This document shows positions 37,364 through 46,678 of a DNA stretch of 64,000 nt, in pieces. The DNA is from Sulfitobacter sp. SK012 (GTDB lineage: Bacteria > Pseudomonadota > Alphaproteobacteria > Rhodobacterales > Rhodobacteraceae). Within the stretch, counting starts at the first letter, position 1; every line of letters starts with the position of its first letter. Where the stretch lies: the NCBI RefSeq assembly GCF_003352085.1, contig NZ_CP025804.1:4154001-4218000 (forward strand), read 5' to 3'. Made by a program: the position numbers and the translations under genes. A model generated the notes under the pieces. That model worked only from the letters and a program-made list of their open reading frames with translations. It searched no databases and was not told the DNA's origin.

Positions 37364-38383
37364 ATGACAGATACCACTTTCACCCCGCGCGTGTTCTCGG
37401 GAATTCAGCCATCTGGTGGCTTGACGCTGGGCAACTATTTGGGAGCGATCAAGCGCTTTGTGGATATGCAGAACCTTGGCGATTTTCAGACCGTTTATTG
37501 CATGGTCGATCTTCATGCGATCACGGTGTTTCAGGATCCCGAGAAACTACGCCACAACACGCGTGAGCTGGCCGCCGGGTTCATCGCATCAGGCATCAGT
37601 CCTGAAAAATCCATTCTCATCAATCAATCTGCCGTGCCAGAGCATGCGCAGCTGGGTTGGATCTTCAGCTGTGTTGCGCGCATGGGCTGGATGGGTCGCA
37701 TGACCCAGTGGAAGGACAAGGCAGGCAAAAACGCCGAATCCGCGAGCCTTGGTTTGTTTGGATACCCCGCATTGATGGCGGCCGATATTTTGATTTACCA
37801 CGCGACGCATGTGCCTGTGGGCGAAGATCAAAAGCAGCATCTGGAACTGACCCGCGACATTGCTGCCAAGTTCAACCATGACTACGGCGTTGATTTTTTT
37901 CCGCTGACGGAGCCTGTGATCGAAGGTGCCGCAACCCGCGTGATGTCTTTGCGCGATGGCTCTAAAAAGATGTCGAAATCTGATCCATCGGACGCCAGCC
38001 GCATCAACATGACCGACAATGCCGATACCATCGCCAAGAAGATCCGCAAAGCCAAGACAGATCCCGATGCGCTGCCTTCTGAAATCGCCGGTCTTAAGGA
38101 TCGCCCTGAGGCCCGTAATCTGGTCAATATCTATGCCGCACTCAATGAACAAAGCGTTGAAGATGTGCTGCGCGATGTAGGTGGTCAGCAGTTCGGCACG
38201 TTTAAGCCCGCTCTTGCGGAGCTTGCCGTTGAGAAACTCGCACCTATTTCGACTGAAATGGCGCGATTGATGAACGATCCCGCCGAGATCGACCGCCTAC
38301 TCGCGCGCGGTGCCCTGCAGGCACGCGAGATTACTGCGCCGATCTTGCAAAAGACCCGTGAAATTATCGGGATGGTCGGGTAA
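37364..38383 (+). CDS. trpS: Tryptophanyl-tRNA synthetase
   Basis: 339 residues, class I aminoacyl-tRNA synthetase. The HIGH-like motif is [18 protein letters not shown] near the N-terminus, and the KMSKS motif is intact ([19 protein letters not shown]). The [15 protein letters not shown] segment that contacts tryptophan is present. Length and order fit bacterial TrpRS. SD-like AGGAG lies just before the ATG. It is divergent from the rhomboid-like gene and followed by a run of catabolic genes on the same strand. Confidence 0.97.
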   Translation: MTDTTFTPRVFSGIQPSGGLTLGNYLGAIKRFVDMQNLGDFQTVYCMVDLHAITVFQDPEKLRHNTRELAAGFIASGISPEKSILINQSAVPEHAQLGWIFSCVARMGWMGRMTQWKDKAGKNAESASLGLFGYPALMAADILIYHATHVPVGEDQKQHLELTRDIAAKFNHDYGVDFFPLTEPVIEGAATRVMSLRDGSKKMSKSDPSDASRINMTDNADTIAKKIRKAKTDPDALPSEIAGLKDRPEARNLVNIYAALNEQSVEDVLRDVGGQQFGTFKPALAELAVEKLAPISTEMARLMNDPAEIDRLLARGALQAREITAPILQKTREIIGMVG

Positions 38384-38416
38384 CCTAAGCCTGCCCCCAT
38401 CAAGGAGCAGAACCCC

Positions 38417-39037
38417 ATGGCCAACACAAACTCTCCGACCCGTGCGCTGATCGAAGGACGCGCGGCGCTCATCGTCATCGACATTCAGGCAAGTACCTTT
38501 ATCGACGCGTCCGAAGTGCGTTCGATTGACAACATGCCCGGCTACCGTGACCACATGCTCAATGCGCGCGGGGCGATTGATGCCGCACGGGCGGCCGGTA
38601 TTCCGGTGATTTTCATCCAAGAAGTGCACCGCCCTGACATGGTTGATTTTGGCCGCGAATTGGATGGCGACGAGGACGTGCATTGCCTTGAAGACAACCC
38701 AACCACCGCGATCGCTGTGCAAGAGATGGATTTTCGCCCCGACGACTATCTGATCCGAAAGCGCCGCTATTCGGCATTCTTTGGCACGGACTTCGAAATA
38801 TTGCTGCGCGGGCTCAAGGTAGATACGCTTTTGTTGGTGGGTGGGCTGACAGATGTTTGCGTGCACTACACCTTTGTTGACGGCCATCAGTCGGATTATT
38901 TCTGCCGGATCATTGAGGATTGCGTGGCGGGGTCCTCGCTTGAAGCACATGAGGCTTCTTTGCGTGCGATGGAATATCTGCAGACCGGTGCACGGCGCTC
39001 GTTGGACGAAGTGATCACAGCGATGCAGGACATCTAA
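38417..39037 (+). CDS. Isochorismatase-family cysteine hydrolase
   Basis: 206 residues. The catalytic Asp is in ALIVIDIQASTF, the Lys in LIRKRRYSAFFGTDFEILLRGL, and the nucleophile Cys in LLLVGGLTDVCVHYTFVDGHQSDYFCRIIEDCVAGSS, giving the full D-K-C triad. Members hydrolyse amides such as nicotinamide, N-carbamoyl compounds or ureidoacrylate; the substrate here is unknown. SD AAGGAG precedes the ATG. The gene may be transcribed with the deacetylase-like gene that follows. Confidence 0.85.
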   Translation: MANTNSPTRALIEGRAALIVIDIQASTFIDASEVRSIDNMPGYRDHMLNARGAIDAARAAGIPVIFIQEVHRPDMVDFGRELDGDEDVHCLEDNPTTAIAVQEMDFRPDDYLIRKRRYSAFFGTDFEILLRGLKVDTLLLVGGLTDVCVHYTFVDGHQSDYFCRIIEDCVAGSSLEAHEASLRAMEYLQTGARRSLDEVITAMQDI

Positions 39038-39113
39038 GGGGCGGTACGCTGAGCATGGACAATCTGCGCCGCATTCGCCAATTTCCAACGAAATATCTGG
39101 ACGGGAACGCGAC

Positions 39114-40220
39114 ATGAGCACCGGTTTTTTCTTTGACGAACGCACGATGTGGCATGGTGGTGGCAATTATGCCTTTACGCTTCCCATCGGCGGGTTGGTA
39201 CAACCCCTCGCGGCAGGTGGCCTGCCCGAAAGCCCCGAGACAAAGCGGCGGCTCAAAAACCTGATGGACGTGACCGGGTTAACCCACGACCTTGATGTAC
39301 ATTCGGCTTCCGAGGCCAGCCGTGAGGCGTTATTGCGGGTGCATCCAGCGGGTTACCTTGATGAGTTCAAAGCGATGTCTGATGCTGGCGGTGGCGAGCT
39401 TGGCCGACGGACGCCTTTCGCCGCTGGTGGGTATGAGTTGGCCGCGCTGTCAGCGGGCCTCGCCGTGGGTGCTGTGGATGCGGTTGTGACTGGCGAAGTC
39501 CAAAACGCCTATGCGCTCAGCCGTCCACCGGGCCATCACTGCCTGCCAGATTTTCCAAACGGTTTTTGCCTCATGGCCAACATCGCGATTGCGATTGAAG
39601 CAGCGCAAGCCAAGAGGCATGCGGCCCGTGTCGTCGTACTGGACTGGGATGTGCATCACGGCAACGGGACCGAAGCGATTTATTACGACCGCGACGATGT
39701 GCTCACCATTTCGCTGCATCAAGAGGGGAATTATCCTCTGGATACTGGCGCACTGCTGGATCGGGGTAAGGGCAAGGGCGTGGGGTATAACCTCAATCTG
39801 CCGCTGCCTGCAGGAACCGGGCATGATGCCTATCTCTATGCACTGGACCGTGTGGTGATCCCGCAAATTGAGGCGTTCAATCCAGATCTTATCGTTGTTG
39901 CCTGCGGTTATGATGCTGCGGTCATTGACCCGTTGGCACGTATGTTGGCCACCGCTGACACATTCCGCCAGATGACGCTGCGGATCAAGGATGCAGCAGA
40001 GCGCCTGTGCGACGGCAAACTGGTTCTGGTGCATGAGGGCGGCTATTCTGAGGTCTATGTACCCTTTTGCGGGCATGCGACGCTTGAGGCGCTGTCAGGC
40101 AGTCAGATCACCGCCCCTGATCCGTTTGCACACGCATTTACCGTGCGCCAGCCTAACGCGCGCTTCGGAGCGTTTTTGAAAGACACTATCGATGAGCTTG
40201 CTTTAGAATTGGGGATATAG
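39114..40220 (+). CDS. Class II histone deacetylase-like/acetylpolyamine amidohydrolase
   Basis: 368 residues of the arginase/deacetylase superfamily. The zinc site and active-site loop are visible: SRPPGHHCLPDFPNGFCLMANIAIA (His-His pair), VVVLDWDVHHGNGTEAIYYD (Asp and His ligands), VACGYDAAVIDPLARM (second Asp ligand) and VLVHEGGYSEVYVPFCG. Bacterial members remove acetyl groups from polyamines or other small amides rather than histones. Next to an amidohydrolase-like isochorismatase gene and a nitroreductase, it may belong to an amine or amide catabolic set (inference). Confidence 0.9.
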   Translation: MSTGFFFDERTMWHGGGNYAFTLPIGGLVQPLAAGGLPESPETKRRLKNLMDVTGLTHDLDVHSASEASREALLRVHPAGYLDEFKAMSDAGGGELGRRTPFAAGGYELAALSAGLAVGAVDAVVTGEVQNAYALSRPPGHHCLPDFPNGFCLMANIAIAIEAAQAKRHAARVVVLDWDVHHGNGTEAIYYDRDDVLTISLHQEGNYPLDTGALLDRGKGKGVGYNLNLPLPAGTGHDAYLYALDRVVIPQIEAFNPDLIVVACGYDAAVIDPLARMLATADTFRQMTLRIKDAAERLCDGKLVLVHEGGYSEVYVPFCGHATLEALSGSQITAPDPFAHAFTVRQPNARFGAFLKDTIDELALELGI

Positions 40221-40222
40221 TC

Positions 40223-40795
40223 TTGCCCGACCTTAACGCAGATGCGTTGCAGTTCCTGCAAACCCGGCGCTCGCGCCCCGCTAAGACATTGGGCCTACCT
40301 GTCCCAGATCAAACGGCGCTGATGCCGCTCTTGACGGCGGCCGCACGCAGCCCGGATCACGGTAAATTGGAGCCTTGGCGCTTTATTGTAATCGACCGGG
40401 CGGCGATGGGCCCTTTGGCGGAACTTGCTCAGGCAAGAGGAACGGCATTGGGCTTGGATGCCGAGCAGATCCAAAAAGGGCGCGGTCAATTCGACCTAGG
40501 ACAACTTGCCGTCGTTGTCGTCGAAGTGCACAAACCCTCCGAGAAGATCCCAGCACTTGAACAGACATATTCTGCGGGGGCGGTTTGCCTCGCATTGCTG
40601 AACGCAGCGCTGGCTGCTGGCTGGGGGGCCAATTGGCTTAGCGGTTGGGTTTCTCATGATCGCGACTTTCAGACGCAAGGCTTTGGGCTGGAGGCGCATG
40701 AACGGATCGCAGGCATCATCCACATCGGTACGGAAACCAGCGCGCCCCCAGATCGCCCGCGCCCCGACATTGAGGCATTGACGACATGGCTATAG
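40223..40795 (+). CDS. Nitroreductase family protein (YdjA-like)
   Basis: 190 residues, FMN-dependent nitroreductase fold of the short YdjA type: LQFLQTRRSRPAKTLGLPVPD (FMN-phosphate Arg/Ser), AARSPDHGKLEPWRFIVID, SAGAVCLALLNAALAAGWGANWLSGW and GIIHIGTET. The natural substrate is unknown; relatives reduce quinones or nitroaromatics with NAD(P)H. The start is a TTG two bases after the upstream stop, and its end overlaps the next gene by 10 bases, so three genes are closely coupled. Confidence 0.87.
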   Translation: MPDLNADALQFLQTRRSRPAKTLGLPVPDQTALMPLLTAAARSPDHGKLEPWRFIVIDRAAMGPLAELAQARGTALGLDAEQIQKGRGQFDLGQLAVVVVEVHKPSEKIPALEQTYSAGAVCLALLNAALAAGWGANWLSGWVSHDRDFQTQGFGLEAHERIAGIIHIGTETSAPPDRPRPDIEALTTWL

Positions 40796-41499
40796 GGCTC
40801 ATCTTTTCCGCGTTCTCACAGACGCTGGGACAGCTTGATGATCCGCGCTTTCGGCGGGTACTGTTGATGGGGATCGGGCTGGCGCTGTGTTTGCTGGTGG
40901 CTGTCTCTGCCGGCTTCGTCTGGCTGGGCAACTGGATGACCGGTGATGATGTTTGGTTGCCGTTTTTGGGCGAGGTGAACTGGCTCGACGATCTTGTAAG
41001 CTGGGGTGCGGCGATCCTACTGTTGGTGCTGTCGATCTTCTTGATGGTTCCTGTCGCCTCTGCCATCACGTCGATGTTTCTCGATGATGTGGCTGACGCC
41101 GTCGAAGCGGTGCATTATCCAACCCTGCCGCAACGCCCCCGCACGCCATTTTGGGAAGCGCTGCGCGATACTGTGAATTTTCTTGGTGTGCTGGTGGGCG
41201 TCAATGTGCTCGCGTTGATCGCCTATATCGTGTTTGCGCCTATCGCGATCTTCATTTTTTGGGGCGTAAATGGATTCTTGTTGGGCCGGGAATATTACAC
41301 GCTGGCCGCAATGCGACGGGTCGGACGAAAGCAGGCCCGTGTGCTGCGGCGTCGGAATATTCTGACAATCTGGGCCGCAGGTATTTTGATGGCGATCCCG
41401 CTCTCAATTCCAGTGGTGAACCTGTTGGTGCCAATCTTGGGAGCCGCGACGTTTACCCATCTGTTCCATCTATTGCCACAGGGCGACCCCCGCCCATAA
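40786..41499 (+). CDS. EI24/CysZ-like membrane protein
   Basis: 237 residues with four or more long hydrophobic segments (for example LMGIGLALCLLVAVSAGFVWLG and LLLVLSIFLMVPVASAITSMFLDDVADAVEA). The segment GVNGFLLGREYYTLAAMRRVGRKQARVLRRRN is the conserved EI24-domain core. E. coli CysZ in this superfamily is a sulfate channel; whether this protein transports sulfate is not shown by context, as no cysteine-synthesis gene is near. Its last 47 bases overlap the convergent DUF1467 gene. Confidence 0.85.
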   Translation: MAIGLIFSAFSQTLGQLDDPRFRRVLLMGIGLALCLLVAVSAGFVWLGNWMTGDDVWLPFLGEVNWLDDLVSWGAAILLLVLSIFLMVPVASAITSMFLDDVADAVEAVHYPTLPQRPRTPFWEALRDTVNFLGVLVGVNVLALIAYIVFAPIAIFIFWGVNGFLLGREYYTLAAMRRVGRKQARVLRRRNILTIWAAGILMAIPLSIPVVNLLVPILGAATFTHLFHLLPQGDPRP

Positions 41500-41749
41500 A
41501 GCTCCCTACATCATCTACACTGATCGCGCCCGACAGGATGATCACGGCGATGATCCCCCAAAGAAGCACGGCAATCACGGTAGTGATCAGTGCCTTTGGC
41601 CTGAGATGATGGTGCTCAGGCGCGCCGGCGTGGGTGCCGGGCAAGGTTTCACCAAGGTCACCTTGGGTTTTGATCCGAAACGGCAGCACAACAAAGAACG
41701 TCATGAACCAGATGACAGCGAACAGGACGAGACCAGACATAACACCCAT
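41453..41749 (-). CDS. DUF1467 family small membrane protein
   Basis: 98 residues with two transmembrane helices (SGLVLFAVIWFMTFFVVLPF and ALITTVIAVLLWGIIAVIIL) and a His-rich loop AGAPEHHHLRPK between them. The motif FFVVLPFRIKTQGD followed by a proline/histidine loop is the DUF1467 signature. Its function is unknown; it is conserved in alphaproteobacteria, usually right after methylmalonyl-CoA epimerase, as here with 3 bases between. Confidence 0.88.
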   Translation of the reverse strand: MGVMSGLVLFAVIWFMTFFVVLPFRIKTQGDLGETLPGTHAGAPEHHHLRPKALITTVIAVLLWGIIAVIILSGAISVDDVGSFMGGGRPVAIDGTDG

Positions 41750-41752
41750 GAT

Positions 41753-42157
41753 TTAGACCTGCTCCAGTTCGACAAGCGCGCCGTTAAAATCCTTGGGGTG
41801 CAAGAACAGCACGGGCTTGCCGTGGGCACCTATCTTGGGCTCACCGGTGCCCAGAACGCGGGCGCCGGTTGACTGAAGATGATCGCGCGCAGCGATGATA
41901 TCGTCGACCTCATAACAAATATGGTGAATGCCGCCGGCGGGGTTCTTTTCGAGGAAACCATTGATGGGCGAATTTTCCCCCAAAGGGTACAAAAGTTCGA
42001 TCTTGGTATTGGGTAGCTCGATAAAAATGACTGTCACGCCGTGGTCTGGTTCGTCCTGCGGCGCGCCGACAGTTGCGCCCAGAGCATTGCGGTACTGATC
42101 AGCGGCAGCATCCAGATCCGGCACAGCGATGGCAACGTGATTGAGGCGTCCGATCAT
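41753..42157 (-). CDS. mce: Methylmalonyl-CoA epimerase
   Basis: 134 residues. It interconverts (2R)- and (2S)-methylmalonyl-CoA in propionyl-CoA catabolism and the ethylmalonyl-CoA pathway. The VOC fold shows metal ligands: LNHVAIAVPDLDAAADQYRNALG (His), GIHHICYEVDDIIAARDHL (His) and NGALVELEQV (Glu), with EKNPAGGIHH conserved. The start at 42157 has GGAGAAG upstream; the frame extends 45 codons further but without conservation. It is upstream of DUF1467. Confidence 0.95.
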   Translation of the reverse strand: MIGRLNHVAIAVPDLDAAADQYRNALGATVGAPQDEPDHGVTVIFIELPNTKIELLYPLGENSPINGFLEKNPAGGIHHICYEVDDIIAARDHLQSTGARVLGTGEPKIGAHGKPVLFLHPKDFNGALVELEQV

Positions 42158-42228
42158 CTTCTTCTCCAACAAGGTGGGGCGTTTGGGGGGGTTATGCCGC
42201 GTGAAACTGCCCAGCGCAATGCGACGCA

Positions 42229-42243
42229 TTAACGCCCTGTTAG
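42229..42243. promoter_or_regulatory. Weak CtrA-like site in the mce/response-regulator gap
   Basis: TTAA-N7-TTAG resembles TTAA-N7-TTAA(C) with a final mismatch, in the 135-base divergent gap. It is low-confidence, but the downstream gene is a signalling receiver protein. Confidence 0.2.
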
Positions 42244-42292
42244 GCAAGTTTACGTAACGATGGGTAAAGCGATTCAACCCTCGGAGACCCAC

Positions 42293-43012
42293 ATGGATAC
42301 GTTAGACCCCTTTGCGGCGAACATCCCAACGCCAACCGCGGCGCGGCCTCTTTTGGGGCTTACCGTTCTAGTCATCGAAGACAGCCGATATGCATGCGAA
42401 GCGATGCGGCTCTTGTGCCTACGTTCTGGCGCGCGCATTCGGCGGGCGGATTGTCTGCGCTCAGCGCGGCGCCATCTTCAAGTGTACCGCCCATCAATTG
42501 TGGTGGTCGATTTGGGCCTGCCGGACGGAAACGGCGTTGATTTGATCACAGAACTGGCGCAGGCACAGGCGGACGGCACAATTGTCATAGCGACATCCGG
42601 GGATACCCACCGTGCCCCTGATGCGATGGCTGCTGGGGCGCATGGGTTTCTAGACAAACCTGTTGTGTCACTAGCGGCCTTTCAGGAATTGATCCTATCC
42701 GCCCTCCCCGCAGATCGGCTGCCTGCCAGTCCCCGCATGTTGTCGGATGAAACGATCACGCCTGACCGCATGGCATTTCAGGATGACATGTCCCACATTG
42801 CCGAAGTTCTCGAAGATCCGCCCAATGATGTTGCGTTGGATTACGTGGCGCAGTTTCTAAGCGGTGTGGCACGCAGTGCGGATGATCCCCGGCTTGAAAA
42901 AGCTGCGTTGGCTCTGGCTGAGAAGCGTGCACTCGGCCAATCCGCGGCATCTGAGACTGCGCAGATCGCGGGGTTGATCCAACAACGGCTTAACCAAAAA
43001 ATAGCAATCTAA
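42293..43012 (+). CDS. Response-regulator receiver-domain protein
   Basis: 239 residues. The receiver domain spans about 22-145: LTVLVIEDSRYACEAMRLLC (acidic pair ED), VVVDLGLPDGNGVDLI (phosphoacceptor Asp), IATSGD (Thr/Ser switch) and FLDKPV (Lys). The C-terminal ~90 residues are helical and carry no DNA-binding or enzymatic motif I recognise. The ATG at 42293 has GGAG nearby; an upstream in-frame ATG adds 11 residues. No histidine kinase is adjacent. It may act by protein binding or as a phosphate sink. Confidence 0.86.
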   Translation: MDTLDPFAANIPTPTAARPLLGLTVLVIEDSRYACEAMRLLCLRSGARIRRADCLRSARRHLQVYRPSIVVVDLGLPDGNGVDLITELAQAQADGTIVIATSGDTHRAPDAMAAGAHGFLDKPVVSLAAFQELILSALPADRLPASPRMLSDETITPDRMAFQDDMSHIAEVLEDPPNDVALDYVAQFLSGVARSADDPRLEKAALALAEKRALGQSAASETAQIAGLIQQRLNQKIAI

Positions 43013-43022
43013 GCGTGGCGCG

Positions 43023-43745
43023 CTAAAGCGTGGGGTCGCTGGCGTCCCTTACAAGACCGGTCATATCGCCCAACCGCTCAATTTGTTGGCCATCTTTGTC
43101 AAAATTCGCAGGTGACAGCCACGTCGCATAAGCCTCTTTCAACGCGGGCCATTCAGAATCTATTGCCGCAAACCAAGCGGTATCACGATTGCGGCCCTTC
43201 ACAACGAGCGCTTGCCGAAAGACCCCCTCAAAGCTGAAGCCCAGACGTTGCGCCGCACGGCGGGACGGGGCGTTGAGCGCATTGCATTTCCATTCATAGC
43301 GTCGGTACCCGGCCTCAAAGGCCCATTGCATCATCAAAAACATCGCCTCGGTTGACGCACGGGTGCGCTGCAGCGCCGGACCGTAGTTAATATTGCCTAC
43401 CTCGATTGAACCTGCGTCAGCAGCGATACGCAGATAGCTCGCCACCCCCTCCCAGTGGCCTGTTTCAAGGTTCTTGATGGCATAAAACAGCGGGTCATCA
43501 TGAGCAGACGCGTCTCGGACCCAACGGTGATATTTGGCAGATGACGAAAACGGGCCATAAGGTAAGTAGTCCCAGACTGCGTCATGTCCTTCGTAGGCAT
43601 TAAAAAGAAGTGCTGCATGGCGTTCGGGATTCAACCGTTCCAGCCGGACATATTGGCCTTCAAGGGGAACACCGGACGGGCGCGCTGGCGCTGTCCAATT
43701 CGGTACGAGAGAGCCTAAAGGCGCGGGGGGATTTTCGGTCAACAT
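43023..43745 (-). CDS. GNAT family N-acetyltransferase (RimJ/RimL-like)
   Basis: 240 residues. Motifs: GQYVRLERLNPERHAALLFNAYEGHDAVWDYLPYGPF at the start, the beta-strand core WEGVASYLRIAADAGSIEVGNINYGPALQRTRASTEAMFLMMQWAFEAGYRRYEWKCNALNAPSRRAAQRLGFSFEGVFRQA, typical of RimJ/RimL-type enzymes acting on protein N-termini or small amines. The substrate is unknown. It converges with the receiver gene with only 10 bases between. Confidence 0.88.
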   Translation of the reverse strand: MLTENPPAPLGSLVPNWTAPARPSGVPLEGQYVRLERLNPERHAALLFNAYEGHDAVWDYLPYGPFSSSAKYHRWVRDASAHDDPLFYAIKNLETGHWEGVASYLRIAADAGSIEVGNINYGPALQRTRASTEAMFLMMQWAFEAGYRRYEWKCNALNAPSRRAAQRLGFSFEGVFRQALVVKGRNRDTAWFAAIDSEWPALKEAYATWLSPANFDKDGQQIERLGDMTGLVRDASDPTL

Positions 43746-43896
43746 ACCTGAACGTTATGGCGAATACCCGCCATGGCCAAGGCCAGTAATTTCACGCCTG
43801 AAACCTGCATCTGCCGAAGTATGGGCCTCTCAGGACCAAACTCCTGCCACATTATGACAATAAACAAATCATTAATACTAACCCTAGGAGCAAGCG

Positions 43897-44076
43897 ATGA
43901 AGCGCTTTTTGACAAAATTCCGTGCCGACACATCTGGTGCCGTGACCGTCGATTGGGTCGTTCTTTGCGCTGCCGTCGTTGGTCTTGCTGTAGCTGCGAT
44001 TTCTTCTATCCAGACTGGCACATCCGATTTAGGTGACAGCATCTGGGCCTACACAACATCACTAGACTTCTTTTAG
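43897..44076 (+). CDS. Flp/Fap-like pilin subunit, orphan
   Basis: 59 residues. After a short basic leader (MKRFLTKFRADTSGA) comes VTVDWVVLCAAVVGLAVAAI, the hydrophobic helix of Flp-type pilins, with a Val-Asp in place of the more usual Ile-Glu after the glycine cleavage position (SG-A). The C-terminus is short and ends in FF. AGGAG lies 7 bases before the ATG. Flp pilins are assembled by the Tad machinery, but no tad/cpa gene is in this window. It may also be a Tad-dependent minor pseudopilin. Confidence 0.75.
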   Translation: MKRFLTKFRADTSGAVTVDWVVLCAAVVGLAVAAISSIQTGTSDLGDSIWAYTTSLDFF

Positions 44077-44092
44077 AGCCGTTTTTGGCGCG

Positions 44093-45271
44093 TCACATCA
44101 ACAGTTGTGGATCCGCGCCCATTTCCAACCCTGGAAAAACGTGACGCTCTAGCGTTGCGTTATCGATGCCTGTCAGCCCTCGCATAATCCATGCGGCATG
44201 GGCACGCACATCGCGCGTCGGCATCAAATCACGTCCACCATAAAGAGCATCGGGTGTTACGCCTGGCCATTGCCCATGGACCTTGCCACCCCGCACCGCA
44301 CCACCGGCCATAACCATCAGCCCGCCTGTCCCGTGATCGGTTCCCCGGGTCCCGTTTTCGCGCGCGGTGCGTCCAAATTCAGTCATTGCGATCACAGCTG
44401 TTTTCTGCCAGGCATCTGGGCGCATTGATTTTTCTAGTGTCAGCAGCGTTTCTTGCAAGGGTTTCAGCGCACGCGGCAACAAATTGGCCTGACCACGGTG
44501 CGTGTCCCATCCATTTAGCGAAAACGCAGCAACACGAGCGTCTTTGTTCAACCGGTCGGCCGCGTAATGCGCAATTTCAGCATGCGGTGTCTGACGCCCG
44601 GATGCATCGCCCTCCATCATCGCGGCTTGCGCCCCTTCAGAGAGCGACATCGCCTCAGCCAAGGCTGCGTGCATCTGCGGATCGCTTTCCATGACCAACT
44701 CAGCAAGGCGCAATGCCTGCGGGCTAAGACGCAGATCAGAATCAGGTGCCCAGTTCGCGACCGGCGCAGCCCCATTCAACAAACGCATGTCACTGTGGCC
44801 AATGGCATAGGCCGTATCTGCATGCACACCCGGCACTTGCTGGAGCATGCGGTTCAACCAGCCGTCGCGCGCAACCACACCATCTTCGCTGGTTCCAGCC
44901 TCCAGCAAATCCTGCCCGTCGAAATGGCTGCGTTTATCGCGGTAGGGAGTGGACACGGCATGCACAAATCCCAATTGCCCACGCTGCCACATCGGCATCA
45001 GACCGCCCAGCGCCGGGTGCAGTTGGAAAAACCCGTCCAGATCCAGCCCCGGATCACGCAACGTGGCATGCCGCAGCGCTGCAAATCCCGGATCACCAAT
45101 GGGGCGCACCACATCCAGCCCATCCATTCCGCCACGCAAGATAATCACAACCAGTCGGGTATCCCAAGGTGCTTGGGCAAAGCTCACGGGGGTCAGCAGC
45201 GGGCTCGCGGCTAAAGAGCAGCCAACAAGCGTGGCGCGGGTCAAAAAGCGTCGGCGGGAGAGTGATGTCAT
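44093..45271 (-). CDS. DUF1501 family exported protein
   Basis: 392 residues. A Tat signal is present (MTSLSRRRFLTRATLVG, then an Ala/Pro-rich tail to FAQA). The mature part has VIILRGGMDGLDVVRPIGDPGF, FGRTARENGTRGTDHGTGGLMVMAGGAVRGGKVHG and the final NATLERHVFPG, all characteristic of DUF1501, a family of the alkaline-phosphatase superfamily. Its function is unknown. The ATG at 45271 is favoured by AGGAAAGG 9 bases upstream; an ATG three codons earlier touches that SD. It follows the DUF1800 gene, its usual partner. Confidence 0.88.
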   Translation of the reverse strand: MTSLSRRRFLTRATLVGCSLAASPLLTPVSFAQAPWDTRLVVIILRGGMDGLDVVRPIGDPGFAALRHATLRDPGLDLDGFFQLHPALGGLMPMWQRGQLGFVHAVSTPYRDKRSHFDGQDLLEAGTSEDGVVARDGWLNRMLQQVPGVHADTAYAIGHSDMRLLNGAAPVANWAPDSDLRLSPQALRLAELVMESDPQMHAALAEAMSLSEGAQAAMMEGDASGRQTPHAEIAHYAADRLNKDARVAAFSLNGWDTHRGQANLLPRALKPLQETLLTLEKSMRPDAWQKTAVIAMTEFGRTARENGTRGTDHGTGGLMVMAGGAVRGGKVHGQWPGVTPDALYGGRDLMPTRDVRAHAAWIMRGLTGIDNATLERHVFPGLEMGADPQLLM

Positions 45272-45286
45272 TTGGGTCATCCTTTC

Positions 45287-46678
45287 CTAGCGCCGCTGAA
45301 ACGCTGGTGCACAAAGCACGAGGCCAATTGCTTCATGCCGGCTTTCAGCGGCACCAGCGGCAAAAACCACCTCCGGCGGAGCAAGCGCGCCCAGCGCTGT
45401 TACGACAAAATCACGCGGGTCAGGCAGTTCCGGCATTAACCGCAGTGGCACCTGCATCGCCCATTCCATCCGCGCCGCAATACCTTGAGGTGTGACCCAC
45501 GCGTTGTCCTCTTCGGGCCAACCGTCGGGGCCATCTGGTTTTTGATAGGTTTGGCCCATCAGCGCCATCGGCTTGTAAAACAGGTCAATAATGTCTTTTT
45601 CGACCAACCCATCAACAGCGCCAGATGTCATCCCCAGCGCACGAAAGGCTGCACCAATAAATTCATCCGCTGGTCGCATGTTCAGCGCAGTCTCCTGCCA
45701 TGCGGCCGGATGTTCCAGCAAGGCCGCATAAACCGGCATCAGTGCACCGTCGTTTTCCAGATAGGCCGCTTCAAGATGCGCCACCAACAGGGGATCGGGC
45801 ATGTCGGAAACAAAGTGCACGGCCAATTTCTGGGCGATATGGCGTGCGGTGGCGGGATGGCGCGCAAGGTCCTCTAGAACGCTGTGGATCACGCCGATGC
45901 TTGGTTTGGGTCCATAAGTCTTGCCAAGGACTGTTTCAGTTCCTGGTTCAACAAAGTCTTTTCGGAACTTGAATCCATGCTCAACCTGAAAGCTCATGCC
46001 AGTGAACAGCTCTGCCAATTGGCGCACGTCGTCTTGCGTATAAGGGCCACTGACGCCCAGCGTGTGCAACTCAATCACTTCGCGGGCAAGGTTTTCGTTC
46101 AGTCCTGCCTTGCGGCCTATTTTTAGGGCACGGTTGCTTTGCGGCCCCATGGATCGCTCTTGATCCAAATAGTGAACCATCAGTGGGTGGGTCACAGCCG
46201 CGATCAACAAATCTGCGAAGCGCCCACCAACGTGTGGCCGCATGACCGTTTCGATAAATGGCGCGGTGCCACGGCGCAGCACGCCGGCCTTACCTTGGGC
46301 CGAAAAATGATCCCCCCAAAATGCAACCAAACGCTCAAAAAATGCTTGCTGTGTATGAGCACGCCGCAACATGCTGGCAAGCATCCAACGCCTGCTATCT
46401 TGGCGGGCAGCGCGGTTGATCACCTTGCGCTCCTTTGTGAGGCGTTGGACGTCGTCCTTCGCTCCAGCCTTGCGGGCTTTCTTGAGCTCTTTGCGTTTGG
46501 ATGTGGCAAGGATCATCCGATTGCGGAATGTCTCAAAACCCTCAATCGGGAAGTTTTCCGCCTGAACATCAGCAGCCGTTATTCCAGCGAGCATCGCTGC
46601 TGTGGAAGCTACAGGCGGATTTAACGGCGATAGACCGTAGCCAAAACGCCGCTCGGCAAACTCAGGTGAAAACGTCAC
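45287..46678 (-). CDS. DUF1800 family protein
   Basis: 463 residues, mainly helical. Family signatures: FAERRFGYGLSP at the start, LVAFWGDHFSAQGK, RPHVGGRFADLLIAAVTHPLMVHYLDQERSMGP, NENLAREVIELHTLGVSGPYTQDDVRQLAELFTGMSF, and HFVSDMPDPLLVAHLEAAYLENDGALMPVYAALLEHPAAW. Its function is unknown, but it is nearly always paired with DUF1501, as here. The start is a GTG with AAAGGG upstream. No signal peptide is obvious, while its partner has a Tat signal. Confidence 0.87.
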   Translation of the reverse strand: MTFSPEFAERRFGYGLSPLNPPVASTAAMLAGITAADVQAENFPIEGFETFRNRMILATSKRKELKKARKAGAKDDVQRLTKERKVINRAARQDSRRWMLASMLRRAHTQQAFFERLVAFWGDHFSAQGKAGVLRRGTAPFIETVMRPHVGGRFADLLIAAVTHPLMVHYLDQERSMGPQSNRALKIGRKAGLNENLAREVIELHTLGVSGPYTQDDVRQLAELFTGMSFQVEHGFKFRKDFVEPGTETVLGKTYGPKPSIGVIHSVLEDLARHPATARHIAQKLAVHFVSDMPDPLLVAHLEAAYLENDGALMPVYAALLEHPAAWQETALNMRPADEFIGAAFRALGMTSGAVDGLVEKDIIDLFYKPMALMGQTYQKPDGPDGWPEEDNAWVTPQGIAARMEWAMQVPLRLMPELPDPRDFVVTALGALAPPEVVFAAGAAESRHEAIGLVLCAPAFQRR

